A DNA stretch of 5,511 nt from assembly GCA_025458755.1 (NCBI GenBank), contig JALORT010000224.1, forward strand, positions 1 to 5,511, read 5' to 3'. The notes beneath the pieces are model-generated. The model made no database searches and was not told where the DNA came from. It saw only the letters and a program-made list of their open reading frames with translations. The position numbers and the translations under genes were made by a program. Positions 1-5,511 of this stretch are shown piece after piece. The stretch's first letter is position 1. Every line of letters begins with the position of its first letter. The stretch is from Methylotetracoccus sp. Its GTDB lineage: Bacteria > Pseudomonadota > Gammaproteobacteria > Methylococcales > Methylococcaceae.

Positions 1-1111
1 CCTCGATGCGGGCGTTGTTCCAGTGCTGCGGGGCGATGCCGGGGCCGCACGCGAGGCGCGCGGTCAGCGCACCGTTCTCGTTGGGCAGGACCAGCACGTC
101 GCTTCTCGCCCAAACGACGGATTGTCGTCGATCGAACGGGGGCAGGGGGCGGAGGAGATGGAGCTCGCCCCGATGTCGCCGGATCGTACCTCCGTGCCAG
201 GTGACTTCGGGGTTTCGGTCGCGGCGCGCTGGCACGACCTCGTTCAGCGTTCGTCCGATCAGCACGGACGGTAGCGGGCGGAGTCCGGCCTTTCTGATCC
301 AGAGTCTCAGAATCAGCTGCTGCCGGGCCGGCGACAGGGCTAATAGAGGTTCGATCTGCAGGGTGTTCCGTGTCGGATGCCGAACGCGTGCGAGCAGTTC
401 GGCTCCCAGTTCGGTCAGCAGCTCATCGGCCTGCGCGCAATGCCGGGCGCTGCGGCTCAGTGTCTCACCGAGGCTGGGCCAGCGACCGCGCAAGCGCGGC
501 AGGATCTCGTGGCGGAGATAATTTCGATCGAAGCGCCGGTCGGTATTGCCGGGATCATCGATCCATTCCAGCCGGTTGCGGACCGCGTAGTCCTCCAGCG
601 CGCTGCGGGGTAGGTCGAGCAGCGGCCGGCCTAGGAAGCCTTGGCCGAATGATGTCCACGCCGGCATTGCGGCAAGTCCGGCAAGTCCCGCGCCACGGAA
701 TAGCTGGAGCAGCACGCTTTCGGCCTGATCATCCTGATGTTGCGCGGTCAATACCGCTTCTCCGGGGTTTACCAGTGTGGTCAAAGCGGCATAACGGGCA
801 CTGCGCGCCGCGGCTTCAGGGCTTTCGCCCGCATTGGGCCGGCCATCGACGTGGCGCACTTCCAGGGAAAGGTTCAGTGCCTGGGCGGACTCATGAACGT
901 GTCTGACCCACGCGTCCGCGGCGGGATGCAGGCCGTGATGAATGTGTGCAGCGGCAAAGTCGAACGAGGCGTCTCGTTCTGCCAGCGCGCGGCAGAGGTG
1001 GGCCAGGACCGTTGAATCGAGGCCGCCGCTGAACGCGATCCAGTAACGGGGTGCTCGTGGATATTGCGCCAAGACGGCCGCCAGGTGGTCGGCGGCGAGT
1101 GGGCGCCTCAC
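1..1111 (-). CDS. tilS: tRNA(Ile)-lysidine synthetase TilS, C-terminus cut by window edge
   Basis: The product is a cytoplasmic enzyme that uses ATP to attach lysine to C34 of the CAU-anticodon tRNA(Ile), making lysidine so that the tRNA reads AUA and is charged with isoleucine. The frame is open from about 1111 to the left edge, giving 370 codons; the E. coli protein has about 430. Visible motifs are the PP-loop SGGLDS (residues 28-33), HIHHGL (56-61), HQDDQAE (125-131) and the TilS stretch WIDDPGNTDRRFDRNYLR (183-200), followed by a TilS middle domain (W-P-S-L at 211-214, then the ARQQLILRLW helix). The C-terminal domain has begun but is incomplete. No ATG is available. I chose GTG at 1111 because it puts the PP-loop about 28 residues in; the ribosome site is weak. 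It starts 20 bases after the accA stop, so translational coupling with accA is plausible. Identification is firm; the start is less sure. Confidence 0.95.
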   Translation of the reverse strand, partial: MRRPLAADHLAAVLAQYPRAPRYWIAFSGGLDSTVLAHLCRALAERDASFDFAAAHIHHGLHPAADAWVRHVHESAQALNLSLEVRHVDGRPNAGESPEAAARSARYAALTTLVNPGEAVLTAQHQDDQAESVLLQLFRGAGLAGLAAMPAWTSFGQGFLGRPLLDLPRSALEDYAVRNRLEWIDDPGNTDRRFDRNYLRHEILPRLRGRWPSLGETLSRSARHCAQADELLTELGAELLARVRHPTRNTLQIEPLLALSPARQQLILRLWIRKAGLRPLPSVLIGRTLNEVVPARRDRNPEVTWHGGTIRRHRGELHLLRPLPPFDRRQSVVWARSDVLVLPNENGALTARLACGPGIAPQHWNNARIE

Positions 1112-1131
1112 GGCGGCGAACCGGCACCTGA

Positions 1132-2097
1132 TCAGGCCATTGTCTCTTCGTAATCTCCGTAACTCATCAGGCGCTCGTAGCGGTGGTCCAATAGAGCATC
1201 GATGGAATCGCGCTCAAGCTCCTCGAGATGCCGCAACAGCGCTTCCTTCAGGGTCGCGGCTATTTGCTTCGGATTGCGATGGGCACCTCCGAGAGGTTCG
1301 GGAATGACTTCATCGATCAGTCCTAATTCAAGAAGGCGCGGAGAGGTGATGCCCATCGCTTCCGCGGCGAGCTCAGCCTTTTCGGCACTCTTCCACAAGA
1401 TCGACGCGCAGCCTTCCGGGGAGATGACGGCGTAGGTGCTGTACTGGAGCATCAGGAGCCGGTCACCGACGCCGATCGCCAACGCGCCGCCGGAGCCTCC
1501 TTCGCCGATCACGGCGCACACGATAGGGACTCGGAGCTTGGACATTTCGAACAGGTTGCGTGCGATCGCTTCGCTCTGGCCGCGCTCCTCGGCGCCGATG
1601 CCGGGATAAGCGCCCGGAGTGTCGATCAAGCAGATCACCGGCAGGCGGAAGCGTTCGGCCAAATGCATCAACCGCAGCGCCTTGCGGTAACCTTCGGGCC
1701 GGGGCATGCCGAAGTTCCGGTGAAGTTTTTCCTTGGTGTCGCGGCCTTTCTGGTGGCCCAGGACCAACACCGGCCGCTGATCGAGTCGAGCGAGACCGCC
1801 GACGATGGCCGCATCCTCGGCGAACGCACGGTCGCCGTGCAGTTCCTCGAATTCGTCGAACAGCATCTCGATGTAGTCGAGGGTGTAGGGTCTCAGCGGA
1901 TGCCGGGACAGCCGCGAAATCTGCCAGGCGGTCAGCGACGAAAAAACCGATTCCGTCAGCTTGCGGCTTTTCTCCTCGAGCCGGCTGATCTCCTCGGAGA
2001 TATTGATCTCGTTGTCGAATCCGACCCGTTTGAGTTCCTCGATCTTGGCTTCGAGTTCGGCGATCGGCTGTTCGAAATCGAGAAATTTCAGATCCAT
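1132..2097 (-). CDS. accA: Acetyl-CoA carboxylase carboxyltransferase subunit alpha
   Basis: This is the alpha subunit of the acetyl-CoA carboxylase carboxyltransferase. With AccD it moves the carboxyl group from biotin on AccB to acetyl-CoA, giving malonyl-CoA, the first committed step of fatty-acid synthesis in the cytoplasm. The protein has 321 residues against 319 in E. coli. The N-terminus [20 protein letters not shown] (residues 3-22) matches the family closely and fixes the ATG at 2097. Residues 1-55 form a charged helical, probably coiled region. The crotonase-like carboxyltransferase fold follows, with [11 protein letters not shown] (114-124), [20 protein letters not shown] (158-177), [12 protein letters not shown] (198-209, oxyanion/CoA site) and [12 protein letters not shown] (225-236). 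The gene lies between the hydrolase gene, whose stop is 30 bases upstream, and tilS, 20 bases downstream. No strong Shine-Dalgarno sequence is seen. accD is not in the window, which is common in Proteobacteria. Confidence 0.98.
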   Translation of the reverse strand: MDLKFLDFEQPIAELEAKIEELKRVGFDNEINISEEISRLEEKSRKLTESVFSSLTAWQISRLSRHPLRPYTLDYIEMLFDEFEELHGDRAFAEDAAIVGGLARLDQRPVLVLGHQKGRDTKEKLHRNFGMPRPEGYRKALRLMHLAERFRLPVICLIDTPGAYPGIGAEERGQSEAIARNLFEMSKLRVPIVCAVIGEGGSGGALAIGVGDRLLMLQYSTYAVISPEGCASILWKSAEKAELAAEAMGITSPRLLELGLIDEVIPEPLGGAHRNPKQIAATLKEALLRHLEELERDSIDALLDHRYERLMSYGDYEETMA

Positions 2098-2127
2098 GGC
2101 GTCGGGCGGAGGACGTTGAAAACCTGG

Positions 2128-2853
2128 CTAGTTTAACACCTCGGCGAGGAAATTCTGCATGCTCTGCCAGGAACGCCGGTCCGCTGTCGCGTCGTAGACC
2201 GTGCCGAAACCAGGATCGCTCGCACGCGGATTGGTGAAGGCATGCATGGTATTGCCGTAGGCATGGATCTGCCAATCGGCTCCGGCCGCGGTCAGTTCCT
2301 CGGCGAGCGCGATGACCTTCGCCGGTGGGACCATCGGGTCGTCATACCCGTGCAGCGCCAGTACCCTGGCCTTGATACGCTGACCGTGGGTATTGCCGGG
2401 CGGATCGAAAAGGCCGTGAAAACTGATCACGCCGCGGAGAACTGCCCCGGTGCGGGCGAGATCCAAGACGCACAGTCCGCCGAAACAGAATCCCATGGCA
2501 GCAATACGTTCGGCGTCAACCTGAGGCAGTTCGCGCACCGTGTTCAGTGCCGCCAACATCCGTGCCTGCAACAGCGGGCGGTTTTCGATGAAAGGCGTCA
2601 TCAGTCGTCCATTCTCCTCGGGACTACTGCCGAGGACACCCTGGCCGTACATGTCGAGCGCGAATGCGGCATAGCCGAGTTCGGCGAGTCGCCGTGCCTT
2701 GTCGCAGACAAAGTCATCGCGGCCGCCCCAGGCGTGTGCAATCATTATGGCGGGCTGCGGCGTCGCGGCTGCAGCGTCATGGGCGAAGAAGCCCTCCAGA
2801 ACTGTTTGTTCGTGTCGGTACTGAACGGCGTCAGTTTTAATTTGTGTGGTCAT
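2128..2853 (-). CDS. Dienelactone hydrolase family protein
   Basis: This is a 241-residue alpha/beta hydrolase of the dienelactone hydrolase (DLH) family, with no signal peptide, so probably cytoplasmic. The nucleophile elbow is GFCFGG (residues 121-126) with Cys123, the same number as in the classical enzyme. The acid is Asp172 in LHGYDDPMVPP (167-177) and the histidine is His204 in NTMHAFTNP (201-209), so a Cys-Asp-His triad is present. The early strand reads IMIAHAWGGRDDF (36-48). Where catechol-pathway DLH has a Glu that activates the Cys, this protein appears to have Ala41. That variant is known in related proteins of uncertain substrate, so dienelactone itself need not be the substrate. 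No chlorocatechol-pathway genes are nearby. It is the first gene of the run leading into accA and may supply part of that transcript. The family call is firm; the substrate is unknown. Confidence 0.93.
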   Translation of the reverse strand: MTTQIKTDAVQYRHEQTVLEGFFAHDAAAATPQPAIMIAHAWGGRDDFVCDKARRLAELGYAAFALDMYGQGVLGSSPEENGRLMTPFIENRPLLQARMLAALNTVRELPQVDAERIAAMGFCFGGLCVLDLARTGAVLRGVISFHGLFDPPGNTHGQRIKARVLALHGYDDPMVPPAKVIALAEELTAAGADWQIHAYGNTMHAFTNPRASDPGFGTVYDATADRRSWQSMQNFLAEVLN

Positions 2854-2921
2854 GTCCGAACCGGATGCGGTGGTTGGCGAAATGAGCGGGCATTTTCGAT
2901 GATGCGACTTCGGGGCTCAAG

Positions 2922-3506
2922 ATGAACGACAGACTGCTGCGGGCTCTGCAGCGGATCGACGACGACAATCGGAACGATCCTTCGATCGAAATCGTGGGTG
3001 ACAGGCCTTGTCCCAAGGCGCTGCAGTACGGCATGCGCATGACCGAATGGCTGCACCGGCTGGACGCCGAACCTTCCGAAGCGCTGCAGATTGCTGCCCG
3101 GGGGCAGCATATCGGGCGATGGAAAGTTCCGCGCACCAGCTTTCCTCCAACCCGTGCCGGCTATTTGGCGTGGCGGACGCGGCTGTACGGTTTTCATGCG
3201 GAGCAGTTGTCGATTTTGTTGCGCGAAGAAGGTTACGAGGACGGGTTCATCGAGCATGTCGCCCGGATCGTCTCCAAGAAAGGGCTGAAGCAGGACCCCG
3301 ACGTGCAACGGATCGAGGACGTCGCCTGTCTGGTGTTCCTGAGCTATGAATTCGCGCCGTTCGCCGCTTCGCAGCCGCGGGAAAAGATCGTCGAAATCGT
3401 CCGCAAGACCTGGAACAAGATGTCCGATACGGGTCGCCAAGCCGCTGCACATTTATCCTTGCCGGAACCTTTGGCGGAATTGGTGACGGAGGCTTTGGGG
3501 CCCTGA
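2922..3506 (+). CDS. DUF4202 family protein
   Basis: This is a 194-residue soluble protein without signal peptide or membrane segment. I recognise the DUF4202 family by AARGQHIGRWKVPR (residues 58-71), RAGYLAWRTRLYGFHAEQ (78-95), IVSKKGLKQDPDVQRIEDVA (116-135) followed by CLVFL (136-140), and the end pattern VRKTWNKMSD (160-169). Members are sometimes labelled glutamyl-tRNA synthetase in databases; nothing here supports that, since there are no HIGH or KMSKS-type motifs in a Rossmann context and the protein is far too short. Conserved His63, His92, Glu132 and Asp133 in a largely helical protein recall an HD-like metal site, which is inference only. It is divergent from the hydrolase gene across 68 bases and convergent with fccB. 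No clear ribosome site precedes the ATG; a GGGG lies about nine bases upstream. Function is unknown. Confidence 0.9.
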   Translation: MNDRLLRALQRIDDDNRNDPSIEIVGDRPCPKALQYGMRMTEWLHRLDAEPSEALQIAARGQHIGRWKVPRTSFPPTRAGYLAWRTRLYGFHAEQLSILLREEGYEDGFIEHVARIVSKKGLKQDPDVQRIEDVACLVFLSYEFAPFAASQPREKIVEIVRKTWNKMSDTGRQAAAHLSLPEPLAELVTEALGP

Positions 3507-3569
3507 CCGCGTCGGCTCGGGAGTCCCGGAGTCGGACGGCGTGGAGTCCGCCGATCCGGAGGGTCCGCG
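3507..3569. other. Convergent intergenic gap, GC-rich
   Basis: This 63-base gap lies between the DUF4202 stop and the fccB stop. It is very GC-rich and holds three GAGTC copies (around 3521, 3530 and 3545). Short complementary arms CGGAC (3533-3537) and GTCCG (3546-3550) could form a five-pair stem. Neither strand has a T run after a stem, so I do not call an intrinsic terminator; any termination here would have to be of another kind. Confidence 0.4.
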
Positions 3570-4736
3570 TCACCCGAACACGTCGGCCTGAAAGTTTTTT
3601 TGCCAGGCACGTGCCTGTCTCGCCTCGGTCTTGCGATCGGCGTCCATCGGCGTTTCGCCGGTGGCAGCAGCCACCAAGCCGCCTTCGCCCGGCGAGTACT
3701 CGTAGACGCCCGTGATGGAGATGGCGTACTCGGGAGCCAGAAAACTGTAGCAGTGATTGATCAGCGAAGGCGGCCCGGGGTCCCGACCGGCCAGCAGCGC
3801 GGCGACCGCGTGAGCGCAGACCTTGGCATGCGAATTGGCGGCGAACGCCGACTTGGGCATCGGTGCCGCGATGCAGGCATCACCGATGATATGAATGTCG
3901 GGTGCCAACGTCGACGCGAACGAGCGCGGGTCGACCGGACACCACCCGGACTTATCGGTGAGCCCGGCGACTTCGGCGATGGACCCGGCTTTCTGGGGCG
4001 GGATGACGTTCAGCACGTCTGCACGGTGTTCACCGAATTCGGAGTAAACGATCCGCCGATCAGCGTCGATGCGCTCGACTTCACCCTCTGAGGACGCAGG
4101 TATCCACTCGACCATGCCTGGGTAGAGTTCATTCCAGCCATGGAGGAACAGTGCCTGTTTGGAAAACTGCGTCTTGGTATCGAGAATAAGGACTTTCGCC
4201 CGTGGATTGTGGCGCTTCAAATAGAAAGCCATCAGTCCGGCCCGTTCATACGGGCCGGGCGGGCACCGGTAAGGATTGGGCGGCGCAACGATCATCACCG
4301 TCCCGCCGGGTCGCAGCGATCGCAGTTGTTTCCGCAGAAGTTCGGTTTGCGCACCGGCTTGCCAGGCGTGCGGGCAGCGGCGGCTGGCTTCCTCGCCGTA
4401 GCCCTCCCATGCACTCCAGCGGAACGCGACTCCCGGCGACAGGATGGCGCGATCGAACGGGAGAGACGACCGATCTCCCAGCGTCACGATCCGACGGTCG
4501 GCGTCGAGTCCGGTCGCCTCGCCGCAGAGTGTCCGCACTCCGTAACGGCGCGTGAGCTGTTCGTAACGCCGTACGAGCCGGACGGCCGGTTGCATACCGG
4601 CAATCACCTCATTCGATCCGGGGCAGGACAGATACTCCCGATCCCTGTGGATCAGCACGACCTCCAGCCTCGGGTCTGCGAGTTTGAGGTATCGCGCTGC
4701 CGTCACGCCGCCGTAGCCCCCGCCGACCACGACCAC
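3570..4736 (-). CDS. fccB: Flavocytochrome c sulfide dehydrogenase flavoprotein subunit (FccB/SoxF-like), body
   Basis: The flavoprotein subunit of flavocytochrome c oxidises sulfide in the periplasm and passes electrons to its cytochrome partner. The body is 388 residues, close to the mature Allochromatium protein (about 400). It opens with the FAD dinucleotide motif VVVVGGGYGG. Counting from the GTG at 4736, Cys38 in YLSCPGSNEV matches the cysteine that carries covalent FAD. Cys158 in YRCPPGPYERA and Cys329 in NHCYSFLAPEY match the redox-active disulfide pair. VIPPQKAGSIAEVAGL (244-259), GWCPVD (264-269) and IHIIGDACIAAPMPKS (281-296) are also typical. An in-frame stop at 4784-4782 and no other start codon leave GTG 4736 as the only start in this frame, and it falls on the first beta strand. 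A Tat leader lies just upstream in another frame, so the native start is probably broken or unusual. The cytochrome gene immediately upstream supports the assignment. Confidence 0.9.
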   Translation of the reverse strand: MVVVGGGYGGVTAARYLKLADPRLEVVLIHRDREYLSCPGSNEVIAGMQPAVRLVRRYEQLTRRYGVRTLCGEATGLDADRRIVTLGDRSSLPFDRAILSPGVAFRWSAWEGYGEEASRRCPHAWQAGAQTELLRKQLRSLRPGGTVMIVAPPNPYRCPPGPYERAGLMAFYLKRHNPRAKVLILDTKTQFSKQALFLHGWNELYPGMVEWIPASSEGEVERIDADRRIVYSEFGEHRADVLNVIPPQKAGSIAEVAGLTDKSGWCPVDPRSFASTLAPDIHIIGDACIAAPMPKSAFAANSHAKVCAHAVAALLAGRDPGPPSLINHCYSFLAPEYAISITGVYEYSPGEGGLVAAATGETPMDADRKTEARQARAWQKNFQADVFG

Positions 4737-4737
4737 C

Positions 4738-4785
4738 GGATACGGCGCCTGCCGCCCCGAGCAGAAATTGCCGACGCGTGATCAT
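4738..4785 (-). other. Out-of-frame Tat leader of fccB
   Basis: An ATG at 4785-4783 overlaps the TGA stop of the cytochrome gene (ATGA), a common coupled-start arrangement. From it the sequence reads MITRRQFLLGAAGAVS, a good twin-arginine signal start (TRRQFLL followed by small hydrophobic residues), as expected for FccB. The frame differs by one base from the flavoprotein body that begins at 4736. The distance from the two arginines to the GGG of the FAD motif is about 17 residues instead of roughly 35 in the Allochromatium protein, and no AxA cleavage site is seen. A deletion of some 50 bases with loss of frame explains both points better than a single-base change does. Confidence 0.75.
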
Positions 4786-5117
4786 CGCGGCGGGGCCTGA
4801 TCCAGCTGGCGAAAATAGCGCGCCAGTTGCTGATAATCCTCGTCACGATAGCCCTTGGCGATACGGTGCATGACGGAGTCCGTGCGCCGATCCCGAAACT
4901 CCCGCATTCTCGCGATGAACCGCGTCTCGGGTCCGCCCCGGAGCTTCGGAATGACTGACGGTTCGCGGTCGCTATGGCAAGCGAAACAGGGCCGGGCGAG
5001 CATGTCGGCCCCGGGCCGGGGTCGCTGTTCGTCGTCAGACGCCGCATAGGCCGGAAAGCCAACGCCGGCAAGCAGCAGCACTGCGCCCTGGGCGAATCGT
5101 CGTGATAGTAGAGACAA
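4782..5117 (-). CDS. fccA: Monoheme cytochrome c, FccA/SoxE-like subunit of sulfide dehydrogenase
   Basis: This small periplasmic cytochrome c accepts electrons from the FccB flavoprotein. From TTG 5117 it has 111 residues: a Sec-type signal with RRFAQGAVLLLAGVGFPAYA (residues 6-25, cleavage likely after AYA), one heme site CFACH (44-48), and VMHRIAKGY (82-90). Met83 there is the probable sixth heme ligand. That last stretch and the following DEDYQQLARYF match the first heme domain of Allochromatium FccA, but there is no second CxxCH, so this is the short monoheme form. The start is uncertain: GTG at 5168 or 5222 in the same frame would add 17 or 35 residues before the signal. No ATG exists in this frame and no candidate has a convincing ribosome site. 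I chose TTG 5117 because it gives a normal signal length. Its stop overlaps the ATG of the fccB leader. Confidence 0.85.
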   Translation of the reverse strand: MSLLSRRFAQGAVLLLAGVGFPAYAASDDEQRPRPGADMLARPCFACHSDREPSVIPKLRGGPETRFIARMREFRDRRTDSVMHRIAKGYRDEDYQQLARYFRQLDQAPPR

Positions 5118-5418
5118 CGGTTTAGCACGAAATGGATGGGCAGCACATGATGATAAATCGCGGTTCACCAGAGGTGTAGTGACCCGGGCTCCGCGGCACA
5201 GACGAGGGTGCTGCCGGATCACGTCAGCCGGCCCCGATCAGCGTATTCGCGGCGACGAAAAACGAAATTTCAGCGTCGTGCTGCTCCAATCGCCATGCCT
5301 CACATCCCTCGGTATCACCCGTACAACAACTATTCTCATTCCAGTCACACGCGTGGGTTGTCCGTAACAATTTGTTTTTCAATAAAAATAAAGAAACTGG
5401 GCCGCTGGCGTGAGGGGG
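5118..5418. other. Intergenic region upstream of fccA
   Basis: I see no convincing gene here. The part next to fccA (5118-5222) may be 5' leader or extra coding sequence if an upstream GTG is used. Positions 5366-5397 are strikingly AT-rich for this window and contain the dyad AACAATTTGTT (5366-5376); a second palindrome, CACGCGTG, lies at 5348-5355. The stretch presumably holds the fccA promoter on the minus strand, but no -35/-10 pair stands out. An 85-codon minus-strand open frame ending at 5224 is rich in Cys and in codons unlike its neighbours, and has no recognisable motif, so I do not call it a gene. Confidence 0.45.
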
Positions 5419-5441
5419 TGCGACGAAGTGTCGCAGTTTTT
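5419..5441 (+). terminator. Possible intrinsic terminator
   Basis: TGCGAC (5419-5424) and GTCGCA (5430-5435) form a perfect six-pair stem with a five-base loop, followed by G and five T residues (5437-5441). It sits directly ahead of the TTGACA promoter and would stop plus-strand read-through into the next unit. The stem is short and no plus-strand gene lies immediately upstream, so the call is moderate. Confidence 0.4.
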
Positions 5442-5442
5442 C

Positions 5443-5471
5443 TTGACAAGGGTTGGATCGGTAAATAGACT
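5443..5471 (+). promoter_or_regulatory. Sigma70-type promoter pointing out of the right edge
   Basis: A perfect -35 box TTGACA (5443-5448) is followed, after the optimal 17 bases, by the -10 box TAGACT (5466-5471, four of six matches). Transcription would start near 5478. The bases after the -10 box (GCTGCTCC) are GC-rich, like the discriminators of rRNA and tRNA promoters under stringent control. The transcribed gene lies beyond the window and is not seen. Confidence 0.65.
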
Positions 5472-5511
5472 GCTGCTCCACCGAGGGATGCGGGGGATTT
5501 CCGGCGGGTCG

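Noticed and set aside
6..1015. Plus-strand open frames of 83-178 codons at the left end
   Set aside because: They are antisense to tilS, whose minus-strand frame carries the PP-loop and other TilS motifs throughout.
1463..2275. 270-codon minus-strand open frame overlapping accA
   Set aside because: It runs in another frame through accA, is Arg-rich as expected for a shadow in GC-rich DNA, and has no family motifs.
3600..4781. Long plus-strand open frames (163 and 213 codons) opposite fccB
   Set aside because: They are antisense to a gene with conserved FAD and cysteine motifs, and their products resemble no family.
5252..5278. CGACG/CGTCG arms around GAAATTTC as a possible hairpin
   Set aside because: The stem is only five pairs with a loop of about 17 bases and has no T run; chance is sufficient.
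5224..5481. 85-codon minus-strand open frame upstream of fccA
   Set aside because: There are no recognisable motifs, the composition is odd, and it spans the AT-rich island and both promoter boxes.
1..5511. CRISPR arrays, insertion sequences, tRNA genes, riboswitches
   Set aside because: No regularly spaced repeats, transposase motifs, terminal inverted repeats or cloverleaf sequences were seen on either strand.

Overview
The window looks like chromosomal DNA from a high-GC gammaproteobacterium. The AccA and TilS proteins are both of the gammaproteobacterial kind, and a sulfide-oxidising flavocytochrome c gene pair sits nearby. A Methylococcaceae-type methanotroph or a sulfur oxidiser would fit, but the sequence alone does not settle the genus.

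Layout, left to right. Positions 1-2853 hold three minus-strand genes in one tight run, transcribed right to left: a dienelactone hydrolase-family protein (2853-2128), accA (2097-1132, acetyl-CoA carboxylase carboxyltransferase alpha) and tilS (1111 to beyond the left edge, tRNA(Ile)-lysidine synthetase, C-terminus cut off). The gaps are about 30 and 20 bases, so an operon is likely. A 68-base divergent gap then separates this run from a plus-strand DUF4202 gene (2922-3506). That gene converges on a second minus-strand pair across a short GC-rich gap (3507-3569). The pair is a monoheme cytochrome c (fccA-like, 5117-4782) followed by the flavoprotein subunit of flavocytochrome c sulfide dehydrogenase (fccB-like, body 4736-3570).

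The right end (5118-5511) has no convincing gene. It contains an AT-rich stretch with small dyads, a hairpin followed by T residues, and a good sigma70-type promoter (TTGACA, 17 bases, TAGACT) pointing out of the window. Its discriminator is GC-rich, so a stable RNA operon or another strongly expressed gene may begin just beyond position 5511.

Functionally, accA and tilS are housekeeping genes for fatty-acid synthesis and tRNA modification. The fcc pair would oxidise sulfide in the periplasm: the flavoprotein takes electrons from sulfide and the cytochrome passes them on. The most notable feature is in fccB. A twin-arginine (Tat) leader starts at an ATG overlapping the fccA stop codon, but it lies in a different frame from the otherwise intact flavoprotein body and is much shorter than usual. 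This suggests a lesion, an assembly error or an unusual start. I found no clearly new multi-gene system, CRISPR array, mobile element or complete RNA gene.
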